NCBI RefSeq assembly: GCF_004005475.1
Contig: NZ_RZTZ01000013.1
Span: forward strand, 1-64,000
Length of the DNA stretch: 64,000 nucleotides
Source of the DNA: Niallia taxi
GTDB taxonomy: Bacteria; Bacillota; Bacilli; Bacillales; Cytobacillaceae
Direction of reading: 5' to 3'
Shown: positions 56,221 to 64,000 of the stretch, one piece after another
Position numbering within the stretch: position 1 is the stretch's first letter
How the letters are laid out: every line of letters starts with the position of its first letter
The notes under the pieces: model-generated
Seen by the model: only the letters and a program-made list of their open reading frames with translations
Told to the model about the DNA's origin: nothing
Database searches by the model: none
Program-made: the position numbers and the translations under genes

Positions 56221-57405
56221 TTAAGCTTCTAGTAGTTTAATAGCACTATAGACAAACAGATTAACTCCCTTTTCAAGCGAATCCTCGTCAATCTCGAAAC
56301 GGGCATGATGGTGAGGGAAGTCTGCATTCTTCTCTGGATTGCCAGCACCAATATAAAAGAAGGAACCTTCCGTTACTTGCTGGAAGGCAGAAAAGTCTTC
56401 GCCACCCATATTCGGCTTCATTTTGTCAATTGCTTCCTCACCGTACACTTCTGCAACGGTCGCTTCGAGTACTTCTGTAACACGAGCATCATTAATGACA
56501 GGTCTGTAGCCGAACTCATAGTTAAATTCATAAGCTGCTCCGTGTGCTTCTGTTATCCCTTTAATGACTCTTTCCATAAGCTTTGGCACTTCCTTGCGTA
56601 AATCAGGATCGAAGCTGCGCACAGTCCCGCAAATTTCTACAGAGCCAGGAATAACATTATGTGTTGTCCCGCCAATAAATTTAGTGACAGACAGAACAAG
56701 ATTATCGAGTGGATCTGTATTTCTCGAAACAATATGCTGCAGGTTTGTTACTACCTGTGAGGCAACAGCAATGGAATCAACGGTTTGATGCGGAAGTGCC
56801 GCGTGGCCGCCTTTGCCGTTCACAGTAAGATAGAAAGTATCTGGTGAGGCCATCATCGGTCCATATACAATACCAATCTTGCCTATTTCAAGCGGTGACC
56901 ATAAATGAGCACCAATTACTGTATCCACGCCATCCATGACACCTGCTTGGACCATTTCCTCCGCTCCTCCAGGAAACAGCTCCTCTGCGTGCTGGAATAA
57001 AAGGCGAATTTCACCATGTAATTGATCCTTAAGTGAAGATAAAACCTTTGCTGCACCTAGCAGCATGGCAGTATGACCATCATGACCGCATGCGTGCATC
57101 ACACCAGGGTTTGTTGAAGCATATTCTACATCGTTTTCTTCCTGAATCGGCAAGGCGTCCATATCTGCACGAATTGCTACAACTTTACCAGGAGCTGCAC
57201 CGATAATACGGCCAACAACGCTTGTTTTTGTTGGTCGCGTTAGCTCAATATTTCCAAAGGATTGTAACTGATCATAAATATATTGAGATGTTTTTTCTTC
57301 TTCAAAGCTAAGCTCCGGATTTTGATGCAGGTAGCGTCTATATGTAATTACCTCGTCTTTTACGGCATCGATTATTGCTTGTATAGAATTTGTTGTTGCT
57401 GTCAT
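56221..57405 (-). CDS. M20-family amidohydrolase (N-acyl-amino-acid hydrolase type)
   Basis: 394 residues. Metal ligands are typical of the M20D group: HACGHDGHTAMLLG, FQHAEELFPGGA and the closing GGEDFSAF; the catalytic Glu lies in HAEE. ADMDALPIQEENDV is present. It resembles B. subtilis YhaA/YxeP-like hydrolases of N-acetylated or other N-acyl amino acids. AAAGGAG precedes the ATG. It is in the same leftward operon as the carbamoylase and the YhjCB transporter. Confidence 0.88.
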   Translation of the reverse strand: MTATTNSIQAIIDAVKDEVITYRRYLHQNPELSFEEEKTSQYIYDQLQSFGNIELTRPTKTSVVGRIIGAAPGKVVAIRADMDALPIQEENDVEYASTNPGVMHACGHDGHTAMLLGAAKVLSSLKDQLHGEIRLLFQHAEELFPGGAEEMVQAGVMDGVDTVIGAHLWSPLEIGKIGIVYGPMMASPDTFYLTVNGKGGHAALPHQTVDSIAVASQVVTNLQHIVSRNTDPLDNLVLSVTKFIGGTTHNVIPGSVEICGTVRSFDPDLRKEVPKLMERVIKGITEAHGAAYEFNYEFGYRPVINDARVTEVLEATVAEVYGEEAIDKMKPNMGGEDFSAFQQVTEGSFFYIGAGNPEKNADFPHHHARFEIDEDSLEKGVNLFVYSAIKLLEA

Positions 57406-57420
57406 TATGTATCACTCCTT

Positions 57421-58725
57421 TTAGTTTTTATCTAGCCTTTCGAGCATCTTTTTCAATAGGTGAACAGATTGTACACAATCATCCAGTGTTGTCCATTCCG
57501 CAGGATTGTGACTAATGCCATCCTTACTGCGGGCAAATATCATCGCAGAAGGTATATGACTGCCGAGAACCATTGCATCATGGCCAGCACCGCTTGGCAG
57601 ATAGAGAGGCTTTATCCCCATCTCATCCATTGATACTGTAAGCAGGTTCTTCATGTCATCTGGGACAAGCATCGGCGAAACCTTTAGGGTTTGCTCATAG
57701 GACAATGTAATTCCATACTTAGCAGAAATAGCTTCAGCCTTGTCAATTGTGAGCTGAACGAGCTCACTTACCTTGTCTTCATAGATGTCGCGAATATCAA
57801 CAAACATTTCGACCTTCCCTGGAATAACATTGACACCGTTTGGATGTACTTGGAGCTTCCCGACTGTCGCAACAGCGGTTGGGCTTACACTTGGTGGCAA
57901 ATGAGGAATTGCGGCAATTAATTCGCCTGCAGCAACTAAAGCGTCCTGTCTGTCATCCATTGGTGTATTACCAGCATGTCCTGCAGCACCAGTAAACGTA
58001 ATTCTCAGCCAGCTTGGTCCAGCAATTCCAGAGACAATTCCAACAGGCAGGTTCTCTTTTTCCAGCCGTTTGCCTTGCTCAATATGGACCTCGACATATG
58101 CTTTGATTTTTGACAAGTCTCTTTTAGCAGCAAAGAAGGAAGGTACAGACAAACCAATATTCTCAATTACTTGTTGAAAGCTTGCTCCATTGATGTCAAC
58201 AAGACCAAGCTGTTTGTCTGCTTCTATGCTACCAGCCATTGCTCTGCTTCCAGTCAAACCACCATTAAATCGGGCTCCCTCTTCATCTGTAAAGATGATT
58301 ACTTCATATGGATGCTCAGGCTGATGGTTTGTTTTCTTCCAGCTTTCGGCAACCTCCAGTGCGGCAAGTACGCCTAACGGTCCATCGAAATGACCTCCAT
58401 TTGGCACACTATCTACATGAGAACCAGAAAGAATAACAGGCAGATCTGCTTGTTTCCCGGCTAATCTGCCGATAATATTGCCTGCACCATCCTGTGTGAC
58501 ATCAAGACCTGCTTCTGTCATCCATTTTGCGACTAGCAGCTTTGCTTGTTGTTCCTCTGCAGAGAAGCCGATTCGATACGAGCCGTTTTCCTCCGTCAGA
58601 CCTATCTTGGACAATTCATACAGTCTTTGTGCCAGCCTCGCTCCACTAACCCCTCCATAATCATGGGAATGATTATAGTCAGATAAAAGAAGCTCATCCA
58701 ATTTTCTAGCTGTTGAAGCTACCAT
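57421..58725 (-). CDS. N-carbamoyl-L-amino-acid hydrolase / allantoate amidohydrolase family
   Basis: 434 residues from an ATG with GAGGGGG; an in-frame start at 58752 has none. M20 fold with two metals: His in GSHVDSVPNGG, Asp in HFDGPLGV, Glu in FTDEEGARF, His in VHIEQG and GAGHDAM. The SGIAGPSWLRITFTG region belongs to the carbamoylase group. It may hydrolyse ureido compounds such as N-carbamoyl-amino acids or allantoate. It is the first gene of the operon; the inverted repeat at 58791-58838 lies upstream. Confidence 0.88.
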   Translation of the reverse strand: MVASTARKLDELLLSDYNHSHDYGGVSGARLAQRLYELSKIGLTEENGSYRIGFSAEEQQAKLLVAKWMTEAGLDVTQDGAGNIIGRLAGKQADLPVILSGSHVDSVPNGGHFDGPLGVLAALEVAESWKKTNHQPEHPYEVIIFTDEEGARFNGGLTGSRAMAGSIEADKQLGLVDINGASFQQVIENIGLSVPSFFAAKRDLSKIKAYVEVHIEQGKRLEKENLPVGIVSGIAGPSWLRITFTGAAGHAGNTPMDDRQDALVAAGELIAAIPHLPPSVSPTAVATVGKLQVHPNGVNVIPGKVEMFVDIRDIYEDKVSELVQLTIDKAEAISAKYGITLSYEQTLKVSPMLVPDDMKNLLTVSMDEMGIKPLYLPSGAGHDAMVLGSHIPSAMIFARSKDGISHNPAEWTTLDDCVQSVHLLKKMLERLDKN

Positions 58726-58790
58726 GTTGTACCCCCTCATAATTTGTATCATTATTTAGAAATTCTAGAATAGTTAGATAATTTTAAACA

Positions 58791-58838
58791 TATCCAAACC
58801 AGACAAAATAATACAGGTATTTTTGTCTGGTTTGGATA
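58791..58838. promoter_or_regulatory. 18-bp perfect inverted repeat between regulator and operon
   Basis: Arms 58791-58808 (TATCCAAACCAGACAAAA) and 58821-58838 are perfect complements around a 12-base centre. No T run follows on either strand, so it does not look like an ordinary terminator. It lies 65 to 115 bases upstream of the carbamoylase start and 37 bases after the regulator's stop. Confidence 0.6.
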
Positions 58839-58874
58839 GTGCGTCGATTCAATCTGAAGATTTTCGACATTTGT

Positions 58875-60647
58875 CTACTGTCTTCCAATCCCTTTTTTTA
58901 CGTATTCATACAAATAAATAGCAAGCTGAAGCTCAAACATTTCCTTGCCCTCCAGGCTTTTAAGTCCCAAGATTTCCTTCACGTTTTGCAGCCTGTATTT
59001 AATAGTATTTAAATGGACGAAACATTGTTTTGCTGTCAGTGTCATATTCTGCTTATTTTCCATATAAACCGTTAACGTTGACAGTAAATCCGTGCTATGT
59101 GTCCTGTCATAATCAATTAACAGGCCGATTGTGCTATTTACATACTCGTGAAGCTCTTGTTGCTCTTGTTTAATAAATAAACGGTATATACCAAGCGATT
59201 TATAGGAAAGGATAATTAAATCCTTGCCATTTGCTTTTATATAATCGGAGCAAATCTTTGCTTCACGATGAGAGCTTTGAATTTCACTTATCTGCATAAA
59301 TACTCTTCCAACACCGACATGAAATTCAAAATGTATTAAATCAGAAAGTTTTGCTTTCAAATCTTTAAAGAAGCTGTAGAAAATCTCGATGATTTCCTCC
59401 TCCGTTTTTCGATCGTGAATCATCACAAGCACATCGTATTCCATATTTTTTTCCGATACGAGAACTTTATAATTCAGTTTTTTTATCTCTCGGAATAACA
59501 ATCGGTGGAAATGCTGTTTCTTAACGTTCAGCTCTTCAAATTCTAGCAGCTGGTTTGGAATTTGAATATTAATGCATAAATACCGGTAGTTGTCTGACAG
59601 ACCAATAATGTTTTTTTGCGGACCAGAAAAGAAATCAAATCTCTGGCTCAAAAGCTGATCTAATAAATAGCCTTCATATTTATAGTAATCAGAAAGCAGC
59701 CTTTCCTGACCGATAATTTCTCGTGCAAATATATTGTTGGCAAGGTCGATTGCCAGTAAATCCAATGTATCAAGATTATCTGTACCCTCGCTAAATATGG
59801 CTAGTAGTCCGATAATAATCCTTGCATCTGTTTTTATTGGTATGAGCGTTAACTTTTCTTCTTGGCAATACAAGCTGCCGTCTTTTGGCATCTCTTCCTT
59901 AAATAAGGTAATTATTTTTGCTTTTTTAGAAGCACCTAATTCCTCAGAATATGGAGACGAGGCAGAAAGAAGGTCAAAAAACTCATTGTACACACACACC
60001 TCTTCTTCAATGAGCTGTGATAATGTACTAGTTATCTGTTCTAATCCCTTTTGGTTAATGGACGCTGTTGCAAGCTCTGCATGTATCTTTTTGGAGCGCT
60101 CTGTATCAGCAAAAAACTTCGCATTTTCGATCGCGATGCTTGCTTGAGCGGCAAAAGTTTCTAACAAAAGCAAATGATGCTCTGTGAAATGAACATCCTC
60201 TGAAAAACTGTCAATTGTCAGTACGCCAATACATTCGTCTTTGGACAGAAGGGGAGCACAAATGGTGCTGACAGGATGATAACGAAAGGCCCCTACTGCC
60301 TTTTGAAACAGACTTTTATTATCTCCTCTAATATTTTCCATGCCTCTTTCTGTTTCTTGAACATGACTAAATATTTGCCCTCTTTTACTCAAAAAGGTTT
60401 TGCCTGTCATCCCTTCACCAGGATGCAGTTTAATTTCCTGCAAATAGGAAAGCTCGACACCAACCCCGTTTTTTGCCGCAAGTTTGCCTGAACGCTTGTC
60501 ATAGACAAACAGCAGAATCGCATCGGCTCCATCTATTACATTTAATGTCTCATTTATTAATTGCTGCAGTACTTCATCTAAATCCAATGTAGAGGTAAGT
60601 GCTTGAGCAGCATTAATCAAACTCATAAGTTGTTTATCTTTATTCAA
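58875..60647 (-). CDS. GAF-domain PucR-type transcriptional regulator
   Basis: 590 residues. An N-terminal GAF domain (about 25-190, APLLSKDECIGVLTIDSF) is followed by a second sensory region and a C-terminal PucR/CdaR helix-turn-helix (about 525-583, TVYMENKQNMTLTAKQCFVHLNTIKYRL). The TTG start has a GGAGGA site. Members regulate use of purines, sugar diacids or amino-acid derivatives. Being next to the operon it may activate it in response to the imported ligand. Confidence 0.85.
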   Translation of the reverse strand: MNKDKQLMSLINAAQALTSTLDLDEVLQQLINETLNVIDGADAILLFVYDKRSGKLAAKNGVGVELSYLQEIKLHPGEGMTGKTFLSKRGQIFSHVQETERGMENIRGDNKSLFQKAVGAFRYHPVSTICAPLLSKDECIGVLTIDSFSEDVHFTEHHLLLLETFAAQASIAIENAKFFADTERSKKIHAELATASINQKGLEQITSTLSQLIEEEVCVYNEFFDLLSASSPYSEELGASKKAKIITLFKEEMPKDGSLYCQEEKLTLIPIKTDARIIIGLLAIFSEGTDNLDTLDLLAIDLANNIFAREIIGQERLLSDYYKYEGYLLDQLLSQRFDFFSGPQKNIIGLSDNYRYLCINIQIPNQLLEFEELNVKKQHFHRLLFREIKKLNYKVLVSEKNMEYDVLVMIHDRKTEEEIIEIFYSFFKDLKAKLSDLIHFEFHVGVGRVFMQISEIQSSHREAKICSDYIKANGKDLIILSYKSLGIYRLFIKQEQQELHEYVNSTIGLLIDYDRTHSTDLLSTLTVYMENKQNMTLTAKQCFVHLNTIKYRLQNVKEILGLKSLEGKEMFELQLAIYLYEYVKKGIGRQ

Positions 60648-60773
60648 TGATGATTCCTCCAGCCAGCACTAATTCAGTCTATATATTGTAGAATACAACA
60701 AAATATTCACACAATAAATAGTGTAAATTGATGTATAGCGTTTTCGGTTTAGCCAATCCTACTAAAATGGAAC

Positions 60774-60803
60774 AAAAAACACCACTCCGTAAATGAAGTG
60801 ATG
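60774..60803 (-). terminator. Terminator of the SleB-like gene
   Basis: CATCACT / AGTGGTG stem (one G-U pair) with a T run on the minus strand. Confidence 0.65.
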
Positions 60804-60818
60804 CTCACCTTTTTATTA

Positions 60819-61412
60819 TTATTTAGCAAAAGTGTGGTTACCAATTTTCGTTGTTACTTGACGAGAAAGAATCCAGTCACTTGTTGATGTTTTAGGATTA
60901 TAGAAGTATAAAGAACCTTGACTTAGTCCTCGTGATGCAATTGCTTCTGTTACAGCTTTTTTCGAATCTGCGTCTGCAGCATTGTTAATCGTACCGTTTT
61001 GCACTGGAGTAAAGGCATAATACCCACTATCCTTTTGATAGATAACTGCTTTAATAGAGTCAGGAAAATCAGCATTATCCAGTCTGTTCAAAATAACTGT
61101 TGCAACTGCCACTTTACCTGCATAAGGTTCGCCTTTTGCCTCTGCTGAAACAAGACGTGCCATTAAATCCTTATCCGCTGCGGAAATAGTAGAAGCTGGA
61201 ATAGTAAGAGTCTGTCCAGTATAAAGCATATTGCTTGTTAATTTATTCGCGCTTTTTATGCTGTTTGCTGAAACACCGAAATTTTTTGCAATAATCCAAT
61301 ACGTTTCGCCGCTTTTGACTACATGATTAGATGCAGCTTTTGATTGTGTATTAAACCCGAATAGAGATAGGGCAATTGTTGAAACAACAAGAAGTTTTTT
61401 TACGTTTTTCAT
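60819..61412 (-). CDS. LysM cell-wall hydrolase, SleB/CwlJ type
   Basis: 197 residues. Signal peptide 1-27 (SKAAS), LysM repeat 29-72 (VVKSGETYWIIAKNFGVS), then a Hydrolase_2 domain from 77: RLVSAEAKGEPYAGKVAVATVILNR contains the catalytic Glu, followed by FTPVQNG and GSLYFYNP. It is close to B. subtilis YkvT-like proteins, and to the cortex-lytic enzymes SleB and CwlJ. AGGAGG precedes the ATG. It is secreted and probably acts as a lytic transglycosylase. Confidence 0.88.
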   Translation of the reverse strand: MKNVKKLLVVSTIALSLFGFNTQSKAASNHVVKSGETYWIIAKNFGVSANSIKSANKLTSNMLYTGQTLTIPASTISAADKDLMARLVSAEAKGEPYAGKVAVATVILNRLDNADFPDSIKAVIYQKDSGYYAFTPVQNGTINNAADADSKKAVTEAIASRGLSQGSLYFYNPKTSTSDWILSRQVTTKIGNHTFAK

Positions 61413-61679
61413 AGATGATTAGCCTCCTAAGACTACGTTTTTAATACTCTAGTAGATTAACAGATGTAATATAGTTATACATGTACCAAATTTTAGCTAT
61501 TAGCAAAGTAACATCATAAATGCTTGCTGCATAAGTATCTGTTTTGTTGAGTTAGGAAGGCATTACCAATAAAAAAACCTCAAAAACTGCATATTTCTCC
61601 ATTTGTTACAGGAGTATTGCAGCAGTATTGCATGATTAGCGGCCCTTTATTTAACTAATAGTATATTTAAGTCTATTAA

Positions 61680-61976
61680 TTATCGAGGATAAACCTTTGT
61701 AAAATGCTCTACTGTCGGAAATGGGTCATAAAAGTGATGAAGCAGCTTCTTCCATTGTTCATATTCTGCAGACTGTCTGAAGCCAATCGTATGATCCTCA
61801 AGCTCCTTCCATCTTACAAGCAGCAGATATTTCCCCTTAGCCTCCAGACAGCTTTGTAATTCATGGTCAATATAGCCCTCCATGCTGGCAATTATTCGGG
61901 ACGCATCGATAAAGGCCTGTTCAAATTTTGGCTCCATTCCTTCCCTTACTTGAAGCATAGCAGCTTCTAAAATCAT
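61680..61976 (-). CDS. Antibiotic biosynthesis monooxygenase (ABM) domain protein
   Basis: 98 residues from the ATG at 61976, which follows a G-rich GGGGGGA site; an in-frame start 15 bases earlier is possible. A ferredoxin-like dimeric alpha/beta barrel with MEGYIDHELQSCLEAKGKYLLLVRWKELEDH, then the C-terminal PFPTVEHFTKVYPR, typical of small ABM proteins. No haem-degradation His/Asn pair is obvious, so IsdG activity is not claimed. Confidence 0.8.
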   Translation of the reverse strand: MILEAAMLQVREGMEPKFEQAFIDASRIIASMEGYIDHELQSCLEAKGKYLLLVRWKELEDHTIGFRQSAEYEQWKKLLHHFYDPFPTVEHFTKVYPR

Positions 61977-62052
61977 GCTTGTTCCCCCCATCTTTATTAA
62001 TGTAATTCTTTTCTACACTCGTTGTAAGATTCCTGCTATGTTTTTCTTAAAT

Positions 62053-62088
62053 AAAAAAAAGACACTGACTTACCCGCAATGTCTTTTT
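62053..62088 (-). terminator. Terminator of the glycosyltransferase gene
   Basis: AAAAAGACA / TGTCTTTTT with an A tract at 62053-62060, giving a T run on the minus strand. It overlaps the gene's stop. Confidence 0.75.
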
Positions 62089-63232
62089 AATAGGATTGAT
62101 AAAATTTATTTGTTTCGTTTAACCACAGTTGCAAATAGGCCGGAAGTTTATCCTGCTTTTCCTTCAAGCTGTTTATTGCCTTTAAGCCGATTTCTCTTTT
62201 TTCTTCTATATAATAAGCGGATATGGCTATTTCATAGTCAAACAAATAGTCATGAACAGGAAAATCGACAAACAGCAGGTCATTGACAGGAAAAGAAATC
62301 GTTTTTCCTTCTGCAGCATACAAGTATGCAATACGATAATTCTTATTTTCTCGATGAATTCTCGCGAGGTGATAAATTGGTTCCGCTCTTGATGGCCGAA
62401 ATTCCCATGCTCTTTGTAAATGAAGCAAAGCTAATGCAATAAAACGGTCTGCTTTTTCTCCCGCTGGAAAATACATGGAAAGCTGTTCATATGCTAGACC
62501 GATTTTAAGCATACTATAGTAGATTTCTTCCTCCCATCCACCTTCCTTTATTCGCTTTTGATATGCTGCAATCGCATTGTCCCATTCCTGCAAATCATAA
62601 TAGGTTTGTGCTAAATAAAAAATATATCTCCGTTTCAAATGCTTATCATTCTCATTATTGTTAATTGCAGCTTCTAATAATCGTTTGTCTCTTTCGAACT
62701 TATCCTGCTTGCTTCCGCCATCTTCTTTGTCTAAAATATACAAAGATGTCAGCTTTCCAATCTCGATTATGTTAGTGGCATCTCTTCTCATTTCCCAATA
62801 TTCATGTGTCACTCCGACAGATTCCCACTGCCTCCTTGCACTAATTAACCTCGTATTCCAATATTTCAAAGCATTATTCATTTGCATCAGTAAATATTGA
62901 TCAGCTGATAATTCCTTTTTCGTAAATCCTTCCTCTACTTGTAAAATCATGTCTGCATCGAGTAAAAGAATATAATCACAATCAGGATATGTCTGTTGGG
63001 CAAGTTTCACGGATAGTGTTCTATTGTAACCAAAATTCTGAAATGGTGTATGATGCACCGTACAGTTCTTGCCATTAACACTCGCCCAGTTTTCTATTAT
63101 TTGAACAGTGTCGTCTGTTGAGCCTGTGTCACAAATCGATAAAGAATCAATGATGGGAGCGGCAGATTGAAGACATCTTTCTATAATTCGGGATTCGTTT
63201 TTGACAATCATGCAAAGTGTTATATTGGTCAT
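62087..63232 (-). CDS. Glycosyltransferase family 2 with C-terminal TPR-like region
   Basis: 381 residues from an ATG with a GAGGAGGA site; an in-frame start 33 bases upstream lacks one. GT-A domain 1-180: LCMIVKNESRIIERCL, DTGSTDDTVQI and the LLLDADM motif (DxD) for sugar-nucleotide binding. Residues 200-370 are helical, TPR-like (FYLAQTYYDLQEWDNAIAAYQKRI). The architecture matches the SunS/TuaG-like glycosyltransferases, but no peptide substrate gene is nearby. Target unknown. Confidence 0.85.
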   Translation of the reverse strand: MTNITLCMIVKNESRIIERCLQSAAPIIDSLSICDTGSTDDTVQIIENWASVNGKNCTVHHTPFQNFGYNRTLSVKLAQQTYPDCDYILLLDADMILQVEEGFTKKELSADQYLLMQMNNALKYWNTRLISARRQWESVGVTHEYWEMRRDATNIIEIGKLTSLYILDKEDGGSKQDKFERDKRLLEAAINNNENDKHLKRRYIFYLAQTYYDLQEWDNAIAAYQKRIKEGGWEEEIYYSMLKIGLAYEQLSMYFPAGEKADRFIALALLHLQRAWEFRPSRAEPIYHLARIHRENKNYRIAYLYAAEGKTISFPVNDLLFVDFPVHDYLFDYEIAISAYYIEEKREIGLKAINSLKEKQDKLPAYLQLWLNETNKFYQSY

Positions 63233-63490
63233 GGTATTTCCTCCTCTACTTGCGGTACGATCCACTACCTGTCACAAATATAGTATGATTTATGCTTATT
63301 TTTGGCAGGACGAGTATCTCTATAAGTGTCTCTATTTTTCCTTATCCCATAAATCTTGAAAGTTGACGGTGAAATCGCTCTCATTTATAATTCAATTTAG
63401 GCTTATTAGGCACTATTGCCATTTCTTAAACATCTAGCAGGCTAATAACCTAGATGAATTTTTTAGGACAACCATAAAGGGGGAAAAATC

Positions 63491-64000
63491 ATGAGAACCA
63501 TGAAGCTAGGAGCAAGCAGCTTAGAAGTTCCAGTTGTTTCGGTTGGGTGTATGCGTATTAACTCACTTGATAAGAAAGAGGCAGAGCATTTTGTGCAAAC
63601 TGCTTTAGAACAAGGAGCAAACTTTTTCGACCATGCTGATATATACGGTGCAGGAAGCTGTGAGGAAATTTTCGCTGAAGCAATACATATGAATGCAGAT
63701 GTTCGGGAGAAAATTATTTTGCAATCAAAATGCGGAATTCGCAAAGGAATGTTTGATTTTTCTAAAGAACATATTTTAGAATCTGTGGACAACTGCTTAA
63801 AAAGATTGAACACAGACTATCTTGATATCCTCCTATTGCATCGCCCTGATACACTTGTTGAACCTGAGGAAGTAGCTGAGGCTTTTGACATTCTTGAAAG
63901 CGCAGGGAAAGTCCGCCATTTTGGTGTGTCTAATCAAAACCCTATGCAAATTCAGTTATTACAAAAGTTTGTTAAACAACCGATTGTTGCTAACCAGCTT
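63491..64000 (+). CDS. ycsN: Aldo/keto reductase, YcsN-like (cut by the right edge)
   Basis: 170 codons are present; the family is about 300 residues, so the C-terminal part lies outside the window. The start has AAGGGGG before ATG at 63491. Signature segments are VPVVSVGCMRI, the catalytic Asp-Tyr region FFDHADIYGAG, SKCGIRKGMF with the Lys, and DYLDILLLHRPD. It is NADPH-dependent and reduces aldehydes or ketones. Cytoplasmic. Confidence 0.9.
   Translation, partial: MRTMKLGASSLEVPVVSVGCMRINSLDKKEAEHFVQTALEQGANFFDHADIYGAGSCEEIFAEAIHMNADVREKIILQSKCGIRKGMFDFSKEHILESVDNCLKRLNTDYLDILLLHRPDTLVEPEEVAEAFDILESAGKVRHFGVSNQNPMQIQLLQKFVKQPIVANQL

Overview
The window reads as chromosomal DNA of a low-GC, spore-forming Bacillaceae species. 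Many genes look like Bacillus subtilis counterparts: parE/parC beside a yneT-like gene, queCDE behind a preQ1 riboswitch, yhfW, yhjBC, mhqN, ykuD, ycsN and the yesLMNOPQRTZW rhamnogalacturonan genes. Gene spacing, AGGAGG-type ribosome sites, intrinsic terminators and several GTG/TTG starts also fit. I saw no rRNA, tRNA, CRISPR array, transposase or prophage gene. Identifications rest on motifs and remembered family sequences, not on database searches.

Layout. 1-8.9 kb: an APC permease with a long leader, a PadR/HAAS pair with two matching operators, a GNAT enzyme, a catalase behind a sigma-F-like promoter, htpG behind a CIRCE element, and an MBL hydrolase. 8.9-16.2 kb: a Rieske/FAD oxidoreductase, an EAL protein, a SAM riboswitch ahead of a small FbpA-like gene, a preQ1 riboswitch with queCDE, two envelope proteins and a small phospholipase A2-like protein. 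16.2-24.7 kb: mostly uncharacterised envelope genes, including two overlapping pairs of related membrane proteins around a LysM amidase, then an M50-like protease and corA.

25-41.2 kb is a compact rhamnogalacturonan-I island: a YesM/YesN two-component system, YesOPQ ABC importer, two GH105 hydrolases, an acetylesterase, a GH42 beta-galactosidase, a GH4 alpha-galacturonidase and a secreted PL11 lyase. Several CcpA (cre)-like sites lie in its gaps. The lyase cuts the polymer outside the cell, the importer brings in oligomers, and the cytoplasmic enzymes strip acetyl, galactosyl, galacturonyl and unsaturated end residues.

41.2-64 kb runs mainly leftward: a UDG-like protein, an AbrB-family membrane protein, parE-parC with a LexA box upstream, spore-related genes with sigma-K-like -10 elements, sarcosine oxidase, an operon of a carbamoylase, an M20 hydrolase and a YhjBC-type solute symporter next to a GAF/PucR regulator, a SleB-type hydrolase, an ABM protein, a glycosyltransferase, and the start of an aldo/keto reductase cut by the right edge.

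The observations I rate highest are regulatory: CIRCE at htpG, a SAM riboswitch upstream of an FbpA-like gene, an 18-bp inverted repeat between the PucR-type regulator and its probable target operon, duplicated PadR operators, and a possible anti-Shine-Dalgarno switch at 17.03-17.08 kb. Among proteins, the PLA2-like gene and the paired membrane-protein cluster stand out.
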